64,000 bases of DNA from Pegea sp. RAD2-039 (taxonomy: Eukaryota > Chordata > Thaliacea > Salpida > Salpidae): positions 248,001 to 312,000 of the forward strand of contig JAQGEQ010000124.1 in the NCBI GenBank assembly GCA_034620365.1, written 5' to 3'. Positions 11,801-22,698 of this stretch are shown here, one piece after another. Position numbers and translations under genes: made by a program. Numbering within the stretch: the first letter of the stretch is position 1; every line of letters starts with the position of its first letter. The notes beneath the pieces were generated by a model that worked only from the letters and a program-made list of their open reading frames with translations, did not search any database and was not told where the DNA came from.

Positions 11801-14657
11801 AGAGATGGAAGATATCAAAGCAAACAGATGTAACTCTGATACAAGTTGTTAGAAAGTTTGAAGATCAAAATAATTAGAAGAAATCATATTTTGATCTTAA
11901 AGAGATGGAAGATATCAAAACAAACAGATGTAACTCTGATACAAGTGGTTAGAGAGTTTGAAGATCAGAAGAATTAGAAGAAGAAATCATATTTTGATCT
12001 TAATGAGATGGAAGATATCAAAACAAACAGATGTAACTCTGATACAAGTGGTTAGAAAGTTTAAACATCAGAAGAATTAGAAGAAGAAATCATATTTTGA
12101 TCTTAATGAGATGGAAGATATCAAAACAAACAGATGTAACTCTGAAACAAGTGGTTAGAAAGTTTGAAGATCAGAAGAATTAGAAGAAGAAATCATATTT
12201 TGATCTTAAAGAGATGAAAGATATCAAAACAAACAGATGTAACTCTGATACAAGTTGTTAGAGAGTTTGAAGATCAGAATAATTAGAAGAAATCATATTT
12301 TGATCTTGATGAGATGGAAGATATCAAAACAAACTGATGTAACTCTGATACAAGTGGTTAGAAAGTTTAAACATCAGAAGAATTAGAAGAAGAAATCATA
12401 TTTTGATCTTAATGAGATGGAAGATATCAAAACAAACAGATGTAACTCTGATACAAGTGGTTAGAAAGTTTAAACATCAGAATAATAAGAAGAAGAAATC
12501 ATATTTTGATCTCAAAGAGATGGAAGATATCAAAACAAACTGATGTAACTCTGATATAAGTGGTTAGAAAGTTTGAAGATCAGAAGAATTAGAAGAAGAA
12601 ATCATATTTTGATCTTAATGAGATGGAAGATATCAAAACAAACAGATGTAACTCTGAAACAAGTGGTTAGAAAGTTTAAACATCAGAAGAATTAGAAGAA
12701 GAAATCATATTTTGATCTTAATGAGATGGAAGATATCAAAACAAACAGATGTAACTCTGAAACAAGTGGTTAGAAAGTTTGAAGATCAGAAGAATTAGAA
12801 GAAGAAATCATATTTTGATCTTAATGAGATGGAAGATATCAAAACAAACTGATGTAACTCTGATACAAGTGGTTAGAAAGTTTAAACATCAGAAGAATTA
12901 GAAGAAGAAATCATATTTTGATCTTAATGAGATGGAAGATATCAAAACAAACAGATGTAACTCTGAAACAAGTGGTTAGAAAGTTTGAAGATCAGAATAA
13001 TTAGAAGAAGAAATCATATTTTGATCTTAAAGAGATGGAAGATATCAAAACAAACTGATGTAACTCTGATACAAGTTGCTAGAGAGTTTGAAGATCAGAA
13101 GAATTAGAAGAAGAAATCATATTTTGATCTTAAAGAGATGGAAGATATCAAAACAAACAGATGTAACTCTGATACAAGTGGTTAGAAAGTTTGAAACATC
13201 AAATAATTAGAAGAAGAAATCATATTTTGATCTTAATGAGATGGAAGATATCAAAACAAACAGATGTAACTCTGATACAAGTGGTTAGAGAGTTTGAAGA
13301 TCAGAATAATTAGAACATGAAAAGAGATGAGAACAAAACAACAGATGTAACTCTGATACAAGTTGTTAGAAGTTTGAAGATCAAAATAATTAGAAGAAAT
13401 CATATTTTGATCTTAATGAGATGGAAGATATCAAAACAAACAGATGAAACTCTGATACAAGTGGTTAGAAAGTTTAAACATCAAAAGAATTAGAAGAAGA
13501 AATCATATTTTGATCTTAATGAGATGGAAGATATCAAAACAAACTGATGTAACTCTGATACAAGTGGTTAGAAAGTTTGAAGATCAGAATAATTAGAAGA
13601 AATCATATTTTGATCTTAAAGAGATGGAAGATATCAAAACAGATGTAACTGATGTAACTCTGATGCAAGTGGTTAGAGAGTTTGAAGATCAAAATAATTA
13701 GAAGAAATCATATTTTGATCTTAAAGAGATGGAAGATATCAAAACAAACAGATGTAACTCTGATACAAGTTGTTAGAAAGTTTAAACATCAGAATAAAAG
13801 AAGAAATCATATTTTGATCTTAAAGAGATGGAAGATATCAAAACAAACAGATGTAACTCTGATACAAGTGGTTAGAAAGTTTGAAGATCAGAATAATTAG
13901 AAAAAGAAATCATATTTTGATCTTAATGAGATGGAAGATATCAAAACAAACAGATGTAACTCTGATACAAGTGGTTAGAGAGTTTGAAGATCAGAAGAAA
14001 TAGAAGAAATTATATTTTGATCTTAAAGAGATGGAAGATATCAAAACAAACAGATGTAATTCTGATACAAGTGGTTAGAGAGTTTGAAGATCAGAATAAT
14101 TAGAAGAAATCATAGTTTGATCTTAAAGAGATGGAAGATATCAAAACAAACTGATGTAACTCTGATACAAGTGATTAGAGAGTTTGAAGATCAGAATAAT
14201 TAGAAGAAATCATATTTTGATCTTAATGATATGGAAGATATCAAAACAAACAGATGTAACTCTGATACAAGTGGTTAGAGAGTTTGAAGATTATGATGCC
14301 GGGGAAATATGGCTGAAGGAAAGGAAAGAATTAAAAATGAATAAAATGTTGAATAATTTTACAAGAATTAAAAACAAATTTAATTGAAAGGTTTATGATG
14401 TAAAGCTGAAATTATTTATTTAATAACAAAATGAACTTTGAACTTGAAACTAAATCATCAAGCAAACATTAGCTCACCTTATCATAATCATACTCTGATA
14501 TCTGAAGAGCTTGCTTGCAATTGATGATCGGATATCCGGTTTCAGACCTTAACTTTGCTAGCATCTCCCGATTTTTTTTTCGAATATTTGTCATGGTTGA
14601 TGCTTCCAAAGACACAAATCTCACAGAGAGCAAACTCCTCATCTTAAGCAGCATCAT
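8870..14657 (-). CDS. TSFM: Mitochondrial translation elongation factor Ts, 7 exons, 335 aa
   Basis: EF-Ts recycles mitochondrial EF-Tu by releasing GDP from it. Exons on the minus strand are 14657-14478, 9954-9829, 9777-9664, 9613-9529, 9480-9316, 9259-9158 and 9105-8870. Phases agree throughout, giving 1008 nt with the TGA stop. Family hallmarks are the UBA-like start LAKLRSETGYPIINCKQAL, the core VNCETDFVAK, the second half FLGTYVHPS and LGVFASAVAF, and the C-terminal VEVTDFVRFRVGE. The first 28 residues are basic and lack acids until Glu18, fitting a mitochondrial presequence. Intron 1 is about 4.5 kb and almost filled by a minisatellite, while introns 2-6 are about 50-150 bp. The start codon lies 32 bases after the CPT2 stop and 13 bases after a strong acceptor (cag, 14673-14671), so it is probably the downstream gene of an operon. 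The poly(A) signal (8862-8857) almost touches the stop. Confidence 0.95.
10085..14288. repeat. Minisatellite of about 102-bp units (about 41 copies) in TSFM intron 1
   Basis: Head-to-tail units contain in order gatggaagatatcaaaac, gatgtaactctgatacaag, tggttagaaagtttgaagat and aatcatattttgatctta. Most are 103 bp, with shorter variants lacking one or more aga triplets. Units differ by a few substitutions (gatac/gaaac/gatgc, tgaag/taaac, ttaatga/tcaaaga). Groups of variants recur in order, for example the aaccaatgtaactct variant at about 10595 and about 11411, roughly eight units apart, so blocks were duplicated as higher-order repeats. Units carry in-frame stops, so this is not coding. The array starts and ends inside the intron and does not touch either splice site. 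Confidence 0.95.
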
Positions 14658-14689
14658 TTTACTTAATAGACTGAAAAATTACAAGAAAA
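14658..14689 (-). promoter_or_regulatory. CPT2-TSFM intercistronic spacer with splice acceptor
   Basis: Only 32 bases separate the CPT2 stop (14692-14690) from the TSFM start (14657). On the minus strand they hold a T-rich tract ending in tttttcag (AG at 14672-14671) followed by a 13-base leader. No AATAAA is present. The arrangement matches intercistronic regions of trans-spliced operons, where one cleavage and leader-addition event separates the two messages. A cis-intron across the two genes would be the alternative, but CPT2 is complete and has its own stop. Confidence 0.7.
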
Positions 14690-16654
14690 TTACATTAAAA
14701 TTTCATGAAGGTCTTTATAGGCTTGCATGATTGCATTTGATAAATCATCGGCTCGGTTGCTATGGTAACTAGTCACATTACAACCAACGCCTTGGTCGCG
14801 GACCCCATATCCAATTCCATAACCATCTGGGGTTACTGGGGCGAATCCACCAAACTGAATAGCATCGCTATTTAGCGTCGATGTCGATAAGACGATTGAA
14901 TTCATCAAATGATATAAATCAGATTGAAATAAACTTGGAATATGTGATGACGTCATCTGCGCTGTATGACGTAACGCGAAGAAATGACGATCAAAGCCAT
15001 GTCCCATTGCAGCGTCACGTGTTAGGTTGTTGTGCTTGGTACAACTGTCCCTAATCAACTGTCCCAAGACTTTACGGTCAGTGGTCAACTGTCCACGAGT
15101 TTTAGACATTGCAATCGCGTTAGCAGCCGCGACAGACTCCAGCGTGCATGACCTGACCGTCTCTGTTCGTCCATGTTTAAAAGCAGATGTACTGCATGAC
15201 TCATAAGTTGGGGCAGGGTGACCATGGACGTACAAGTGTCCAAGCTGAATGGCTAACTGGACCACACCATCCGGTGAAACTTTTTTCTCTTTTAAAAAGT
15301 TTTTTGATAAGGTGTCTTCTGAAACGCCTCCTGCGGCGTGGAGTGAACCCCTTGTGACGTCATAGCATGTCTTCGCGTCGCTTATCGCGTTTTTAGCGCG
15401 TTCATCAAGGTTGAATGTGATTGGTGATAGTTGTGAGGGTGTGACGTCATCTGTGTGAACCAGGGCTGGGTTTTGGGTGGAATCTGCAAAAACTTCGTTA
15501 AAAAATCGAACCACTGCTACGCCGTCTCCCCAAGCATGTTCAAAGTTTAGGGCCACGTCACCGTTGCCAGTGACAACCAGTGAGAAGCTTTTATCAAACC
15601 AACGGGCTGGTCCATGTAAGAAATTTGAGACAGAACCTGATGGTGATTGGCTATCTGTATCTGGTTCCAAAACCAAACAAAAGATACCAGAGTCGATTTG
15701 ATCTAATGCTGACTCATTACCAATGCTTAACAGGTGGTCACGTGTATCTGCCCAGGTATCACGGTCAGTGGTCGTCAAAAAAGAGACTGAATTATGGTCT
15801 AGGGCCAGGTTTTGATCCATTATCGATTTAAGGTGTGATTTAATGACTATTGGTTCTATAAAAGAACCATCATCATTTATAACTTTGAGATTGTAAAAGT
15901 AACCTTGACAAAGAACTATGATGTGTTTGGAATCCTTAAAAGTTGTCAATTTATCTTTTCCGTTGCATGGAATCCTTGTGGAGCTTAACAGATTCTTAAA
16001 TTGACTCATATCAAGTGGGTAAGCACCTTTATAAGCCATAGGTAAGTATCTAAGCATAGCTGTATTTGGTAGACATTTAACTAAAACTTGGGTTGATTTT
16101 GACTTTGCTTTATCATTCAAATAGAAGACTTCTGGAGCTAATCTTTCACTTTCTAAAGATTTCTTAAACTTAAGAGCAGATATTATCATATTAGAGGCTC
16201 TGGTACTTGGATCATTCTGTTCTTCGCATGGGTCTCTTTTAAACAGCATAAATGGATTATAATTCAATGGTAATGGTAATCGACTTTCTAAGTACATATC
16301 AAACCAAGGTTTGGTGATATAACTTGTATGTTTATTCCTTGAATCTTCATCAATTAAAAGTTTTTGTAATTCAGGACCTTCAATTTTCAGTAGGAAATTA
16401 CAGAGTCGTTTAGTTTCCCATAAATCTTGTTCACCACATTCAGGATGACCTTTTAAAGCAGCAACTGATACTAAGTATTTGTTGATGGAATCTTCAAGCT
16501 TTGGAATAGGAAGCCTGGGTAGACAGTTTTGAAAGTGATATGATGGTAGAATATTATGATGAATAGTTGATTGGCTTCGAAAAATAGTCGAATTATAAAG
16601 ATATTTTGAAGATCTTAAAGACTTTGAAGAAATTAAATGAAAAAAGATACTCAT
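14690..16654 (-). CDS. CPT2: Carnitine O-palmitoyltransferase 2, mitochondrial, single exon, 654 aa
   Basis: CPT2 on the inner mitochondrial membrane converts acylcarnitine plus CoA to acyl-CoA for beta-oxidation. Length is close to human CPT2 (658 aa). The basic, hydroxyl-rich N-terminus (about residues 1-32) fits a mitochondrial presequence, and LPRLPIPKLEDSINKYL begins the mature enzyme. The catalytic His is in NFEHAWGDGVAVVRF near residue 373, almost the same position as human His372. Later family motifs are HGRTETVRSC and the C-terminal GFAPVTPDGYGIGYG. The whole gene is one open frame without introns, while both neighbours are intron-rich. A strong acceptor (t-tract then ag at 16674-16673) lies 18 bases upstream of the ATG, which suggests leader trans-splicing or a non-coding first exon. 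It is the likely upstream gene of the operon with TSFM. Base composition is GC-richer than the flanks. Confidence 0.96.
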   Translation of the reverse strand: MSIFFHLISSKSLRSSKYLYNSTIFRSQSTIHHNILPSYHFQNCLPRLPIPKLEDSINKYLVSVAALKGHPECGEQDLWETKRLCNFLLKIEGPELQKLLIDEDSRNKHTSYITKPWFDMYLESRLPLPLNYNPFMLFKRDPCEEQNDPSTRASNMIISALKFKKSLESERLAPEVFYLNDKAKSKSTQVLVKCLPNTAMLRYLPMAYKGAYPLDMSQFKNLLSSTRIPCNGKDKLTTFKDSKHIIVLCQGYFYNLKVINDDGSFIEPIVIKSHLKSIMDQNLALDHNSVSFLTTTDRDTWADTRDHLLSIGNESALDQIDSGIFCLVLEPDTDSQSPSGSVSNFLHGPARWFDKSFSLVVTGNGDVALNFEHAWGDGVAVVRFFNEVFADSTQNPALVHTDDVTPSQLSPITFNLDERAKNAISDAKTCYDVTRGSLHAAGGVSEDTLSKNFLKEKKVSPDGVVQLAIQLGHLYVHGHPAPTYESCSTSAFKHGRTETVRSCTLESVAAANAIAMSKTRGQLTTDRKVLGQLIRDSCTKHNNLTRDAAMGHGFDRHFFALRHTAQMTSSHIPSLFQSDLYHLMNSIVLSTSTLNSDAIQFGGFAPVTPDGYGIGYGVRDQGVGCNVTSYHSNRADDLSNAIMQAYKDLHEILM

Positions 16655-16674
16655 GATATCAATATATAAGTGCT

Positions 16675-18774
16675 AAAAAACAAAAAATATTTCATTCTGT
16701 TTATAAATTATATTTAAAAATAAATAATTTAATCAAATGATTTCATAAATAATAATATCAATAATTAATTATATGTGAAATAGTCTATATAATAAGTATA
16801 AAATATTTTTTATAACAAAGTTTATTCTATACATTAAAATTTGATTTTATAAATAGCAAATATAAAACATACTTATACATGTAAAATACTTTCATAGTGA
16901 GATTAATAACCAAAATTTATAGATCCAAAAATATTGAATAAAAACAATAAATAATATAAAAATATGATTTATAAACAAGACTTAACGAGAAAAAAATTAA
17001 AAAACAGTTTTTACTCAGATTTTGAAATAATTTAATTTTAAAAATTATAATTCACTAATGATAAAGTAATTAATATTAAAAATCATAATTTTAAAATTTG
17101 ATTTTAAATTAACTTATAAATCATTTCAAAATTAGAAAATATTATTAAATAACATTTATAAAATAATACTACAAAAAGCTTAATTTTTTATTTCAAATAT
17201 ATATTCTACAAATAAAATAGAAATTAATAAAATTGATATAAAAATAGAAGATTTATAAATAGATAAAATAGATACACACAATTCAAGAAATAAGGAATAA
17301 ATAAGAGTTTAAAAAGACTTTTACAAAAAATCTAAAGATAAAAATTCAAGAACATTTAACTTTTAAAAAGTAAAAGATGAAAGTAAACAAAAAATAATAT
17401 TACTTGATGTCATATTGTACAGAAAGTTTAGAAAAACTGTAAAAAACCATAACAATTTACATATAAAAATGTAACAATAAAGTAAAGTATAAACAAATAT
17501 TTCCAAAATTTGTTTAAAATAATAATCAAAAATGCAAAAAAGGAGACAATAAAAATTAATTTTAAAATTCAATTTGACAAACAGATCAGCTTTTGATAAC
17601 CTATAAACGATAAGTTTAAGATTCGCCATTCAAAACTTCTATTTTTTTTGTTAGCAATAATAAATGATGCAAATTTCTGAAACTAACCAAATCAAATTAC
17701 GGGAATTTTAGTATTGTATAAAAACTGTTATGAAGCTAATAGAGAAATTTTATAAAATTTAATTTAAGCAAAGTGTTATAATTTACTGACGTATATTTTA
17801 AATCAAACAACTAGACATATTGATTATAGTTATTTGTCAATTAAAGAAGTCTCCAGAAACATAGTACTTTAAAAATGTAAATATAAATATAGCAAAAGTT
17901 TAATTGATATTTATATTTAGGAGGTTTGTTACTTAATCATTAATTAATGGTTAGATTTCTTACTAGAATATTTTTGGGATGCAGAATTATGCTAAAAATA
18001 TGAAAAAAGAAATGAATGAAGATATAACTGATAAAACTGTTTTTATATTTCGATTTAAATGACTCATTATGATTATAGTTTAATGAAAGTAGTTATTATT
18101 TTTTTAATGTATTTATTTTAGTTTAATGGTCGAATTATTTATAAATTAAGTTAGTAATATACAAAAACCTATATTCTTAATTTTTTCTCCGATCCTATGC
18201 AATGATAATTGTAAAGAAAACAACTTTTTGTAATTTCCGAATATTTTTGTTTACTTGTCGACTTTTTTCTTGATTTTTGTTTATTTAAAGTATTTTTTGA
18301 ATAGTTAACTTTTACTTTTGTACAAATTTCTTAGGGAGAAAAAAAAACTCGAAAACAGCTGAAAACAGAAGAAAGAAACCTAAAAAATGTTATTTCACTG
18401 CGTCTTAGTTCTCATTATGATTTAATTTGTTTTTAATATCATCAACACATCCAGCATGATGCTCTCCGCCGAAGAAAGTCTAATTGCTATTTTGAATGAC
18501 GTTAATTCTTTAACTTTTAGAATTATAAAGTTTTATTTATATAGCCATTTCTCAATCAATTTTGAAAAACATAAATTTTAACTTTAAAACTACAAATCGT
18601 TATAATTAAGAATTTGTGAAAATTGATTTTAATTAAGAAAATTAAGAAAACTGTCAGTACACGAAGACAGCATAATCTCACAAATGCGTTTTCAAATAAA
18701 TCATTAATAACTGAGTCATAAGCATAACAATCCTTTGAAATGGATTCTTTTACAAATATCTAGTTATATTTATT
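16675..18774. other. Intergenic region left of the receptor cluster
   Basis: This is very AT-rich sequence upstream of CPT2. Short open frames here are low-complexity noise. A segment at about 18330-18480 (purine-rich start, then cca/cat-rich end near tccgccg) loosely resembles 52700-52850, but I could not classify it. Confidence 0.4.
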
Positions 18775-19110
18775 ACAATAAATGCGAAGGGGTGCCTGAA
18801 GAAAGCACCTTTCGCTAACACACATTCTCACAAATAACATCTATTAAGTTAGAAATATAGAAATCAAAAGATGTAACACATGGCATTTCAGTAGTCGTCA
18901 AATCATATAACAGTGAACAATTCCATAGAATAATAATATTATAAAAAGGGGAAAAATCATAGTTTATAAATGACAATGTTGGTAATATTATAACGGTTCA
19001 ACTTCTTTTTGAACAACGCGAGCGACTTTGACATGACAATGTCTGATGGCAGCTGGCTTCAAGTACTAATTGTGCGGTATGATAAAAACTTTGATCTGAT
19101 TAGGTACCAT
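18775..19110 (-). mobile_element. Probable LINE 3' end with hairpin tail
   Basis: On the minus strand a short open stretch (about 19090-19010) reads LKPAAIRHCHVKVARVVQ and ends in a stop. About 180 bases further on comes a tail (18832-18775) that folds into a hairpin: ggtgc and gcacc arms around tttcttcag, with an outer gcgaa/ttcgc stem. The same tail ends the tRNA-derived SINE at 34735-34915 and occurs again at 59091-59126. The coding stretch is not recognised as a family. The LINE call rests on the shared tail and base composition. Confidence 0.4.
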
Positions 19111-19356
19111 ATATATAAATCATATACAGCATAGAAATAAAAGCAAAGAAATGAGAATAGAAATTAAATGGGGAACATCAATTCAGCATTAATAGATCTT
19201 TTCATCACTTACTTTTTCATTAATTATAACTGAAACTATCTTTTCTTTTATTGAAGTGTTGAATGAGTTGCTAATACTGCTGCTACAGTCATTTTCTTTT
19301 TCTTCCACAATAAAATAGTATGAACGAATCTTTAGATATGTTAAAGATCTGATATT

Positions 19357-19640
19357 TTAAGCTCTACTACAATCCACACCTCAAACCTGTTTCGACCAAA
19401 CCTTATTGATGCAGATTTAGATTTTACCAATCTTCAGAATCCTGTTGATAGTGAAGCTGGAACACAGATTTGAGAAGAAAATTATTCTACCTTCAATCAA
19501 GTTACAAGAAATTAGAATTGATCATCAACTAACTGATTATTCAAGTGTTGTGTATTACTGTAGATAGAAAAAGTGAAAACAACCTTACATCGAAAATATA
19601 CAAGCAAAAAAAGAATTTTTCAAATTAAATCTACTTTTTC
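19357..19640 (+). pseudogene. 3' fragment of a lectin-like receptor gene
   Basis: This stretch is a near copy, in the opposite orientation, of the 3' end of the receptor pseudogene at 27830-28245 plus its downstream sequence. Its frame gives NLFRPNLIDADLDFTNLQ and stops after EAGTQI. About 70 bases past that stop, the sequence ttgtgtattactgtagata retains a damaged version of the family's C-terminal YAVVDK motif. The lectin domain and membrane helix are missing. It is a decayed remnant of a duplicated member. Confidence 0.7.
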
Positions 19641-21380
19641 AAAACTTCGAATTTTTAACTAATTCATATTCCTATTTTATATTTTTAGCTACTAATTCAA
19701 ATGTATTAGTCCACTTAAAAAAACATTTAATCTTTTTATGTAAGCTCAGTTATTAACTATACAATTAAATTAAAATATAATATAGATCTAGTAAATAACT
19801 CTAAAATATGTTATGTCATTTACTATAATAATATATTTATAAAATATATCAAATTATACATGTATTACATTTATTAATTACATGATTTATCAAATAAACT
19901 GCAAACTATTTTTATCACGTTAGAATTTTTCTTTAAAAATTTTCATAAACATTGTTTTATTCGTAAACAAAAAGAAAATTTGTATTTTGTAATTTAGATA
20001 TTTTATTACTAACTATAGGGACAATTTTATGTCAAATTGCTGATTGAAACATTTCAAATAAAATATTTATAGAAAACAATTTTCTTATTAAAAATATTTA
20101 ACAGCAAAAAGTTGAACAAACTTTTAAACATAAATTATTAAATCAAATTATAAACAATTCAAATCTAATCTGCATAAAAACTTAATTAATTTATCCAACT
20201 ATCTTTATTTGTATATTAAACTCATGGCGGCAATTAAAAATCATAAAACTCTCAAAGCAAGCATGAAAACGCACAACCAAAAGTAAAACAGTCTCAAATA
20301 TTAACAAAATCAATGTAAAAATATCAGTATACTTTAAATGCATAATTATAACACAAGAACTACAACTAAATGCAATAAAATGAAGAAATTACAGAGTAAT
20401 CAATCACTTGTAAACAAATCCATTCAAATTTTTAAATTAATTTCCAGCAGAAGATACAGAATTTATTACTGAAGTTTCAGTGAACATTAAAAACTGTTAT
20501 TATATTCTGGAAGCAAATTATCAAAAAAAAACATTTTAAAAGAAAGTTTGTAAGAGATTTTTTGAGTTTTAATTGCGAACTTATAAATGTCTTTGATACT
20601 TAATGTTAGATTGTCAATAAATAAATTAAACTAACTTTGATCGTATTAAAAAAGTATTTTTTAAGAAACTTGTAATAATTTTACTAATTACTTTTTTGCT
20701 CAATGAAGTAAAGACTTGAGCAGAAAATTTTATGAAAAACTTTCAAGAAACTTGAAAATATATGTTTTGAAATAATTGTTTAGTTTTTTAGAGATATATC
20801 AATATTTGTAGCAAATATTTTCAACTTAAATTATAAAAGAACTTTTGAAACTTCTAACCTTTGTTTAGTTAAGACAAAACAAAACTGTTTAACTCAAAGT
20901 TAACTTTAAACAAATATAAACAGTTTCATTTTTTATAGTTTAAATTAAAAGCCAATTTAACTTACTTTAAATTTTAACTTATTTAACTTTTCAGTAAAAG
21001 ATGGAGAATATAAAGGTTGAATTATCAATTTAACTATTGATTAACTATTATATTTTAACAATATTTTAACATTTATTTATTTAGTTTGTTTTAACTTATA
21101 TTTTTTACAATTTTCATTTTGAGTTTTAAAACGGTCTATAAGATAATAATAGCATCTAAGTAACAAGATCTCTTTAAGACCTTTTTACAATAACTTAAAA
21201 GATTTATCATTTACTTAAATTGTTGTGACAAAAATAATTCTTTTCAATTATTCTTGCCTTAAATATATATTCTGAAAATCGATGAGCATATCTTTTAGAT
21301 GAATATTTTGAAAAGTTTGTAATTAAATCTGTTATTAGTAGCATGGTAGAACCTTAGCAATAAGAACTGAAATAAGAACT

Positions 21381-22139
21381 ATTATTTTGTCTTCAAACTA
21401 AAATATAAATTTCCAATAATTTTGAAACATTTGTAAATACTCCTAATCAACTGTATACATAATTCTATAAACAAAATTATTTAAAGAAATATCAGATAAT
21501 TACATATGAAATAAATAGAAGAAAAAAGATATTTCCTGGTAATCCAATTTGATTATTGTATTGAAGATAGTTAGCAGAACCTAATAAAGTTGAGAGCTAA
21601 TAGAAAGAGAGTAACTTGTAAAGATGTTAGAAAATTTCAAAACTCTCTTCATTTTTAACATGAAGATTTTTTTAATTAAGCTTGATAATTAATAATTATC
21701 ATAATTCATTATTAGTAAGCTTAACAATAGACAAATGTAAACAGTTTACTTTATTGTAGCTTAAAGTTTTATTCATTAGAAAGTGTAAAATAGATTTTAA
21801 AATAATCATCAATAATAGTTAGATGAATAGTATAAAAAAATTGCAATGAAAATTGTTTTTAGTAGCTCGGTGTAACTATAGTAACAACAAATATTATTTA
21901 ACTTTATTATTTTGTGTTTCAAACAAAAATTGATATCATCTAACATATCTTAAACATTTGTAAATATTCATAACCAATTACATATATAATTTTACTAACA
22001 AGTTTTTTAAAATAAATATCAAATGATTACATATGAAATAAATAGAAGAAAAAATTATTTCCTTGTAAACCAATTTTATTATTGTATTGAAGATAGTTAG
22101 CAGAACCTAATAAAGTTGAGAGCTAATAGAAAGAGAGTA
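21381..22139. repeat. Direct repeat pair of about 230 bp, offset about 526 bp
   Basis: Copy 1 (about 21381-21612) and copy 2 (about 21905-22139) share long blocks, including gattacatatgaaataaat (copy 2 spelling), then ttagcagaacctaataaag and agctaatagaaagagagta at their ends. They lie upstream of the first intact receptor gene. No coding content was seen, and the rest of 19641-22690 is AT-rich sequence without a gene. Confidence 0.75.
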
Positions 22140-22698
22140 GGTTAATTTGAAAGTAATTTTATTAAAGAAGTTTAAATGTTTTTTTTTTAAGTTTTTAGTT
22201 AATTTAGAATTCAGAGAAAAATCTATTAATTCATTGTTTTTAAACGATCAATAATTGTTAAATAATAATAATTTTATAAAGTGAGAAAAATGTTTGTTAT
22301 AGAATAAATAAAAAGAAATGTGAAATTAGTTTGATTTGAGTTATTTCATTTTAAGCTTAAAATGAGATCATTACTTGAAAGCCCTGTAACTTGAGAAGTG
22401 ACAGAAACAATAAAAAGATATCAATTTTTAATAATTTAATAAAACTATTGTTTATATTGAAATGATAATAGTTTTTGACAATACAAGATTGCATTTAGCA
22501 AATTATTTCCTTCCAGAAAAAAATTATGAAAAATCATAGAGATAACTTTTAGCAAAAATAACAAATCAAGAAATATAAAAACTAGATTTAAAGTTTGGAT
22601 TTAAAAAAAACTGAACATTTTTTGTTAAGTTTGCTCACTAAAAGTTCTTTAATTATTTTTTTAGGTTTTAGTTTAAAAAAAACTTTCTTTGCTTTATA

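Noticed and set aside
10085-14288. Regular array considered as CRISPR
   Set aside because: The whole unit repeats without unique spacers, and the host is an animal; it is an ordinary minisatellite.
14290-14345. Plus-strand words YDAGEIWLKERKEL at the minisatellite edge, resembling the EF-Ts N-terminal segment
   Set aside because: It lies on the strand opposite to TSFM. The TSFM exon 1 to exon 2 junction already supplies the matching part in the right phase. I treat it as chance.
13682-14387. Open frames of 60-70 codons within the minisatellite
   Set aside because: They only arise where unit-length variants remove the stop present in each unit. The translation repeats the unit and has no coding character.
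15477-15831. Plus-strand frames inside CPT2
   Set aside because: They are antisense shadows of a well-supported coding exon.
17363-17629. Minus-strand frame of 88 codons in the intergenic region
   Set aside because: Phe/Leu/Tyr-rich composition typical of AT-rich non-coding DNA, with no homologue recognised and no splice or poly(A) context.
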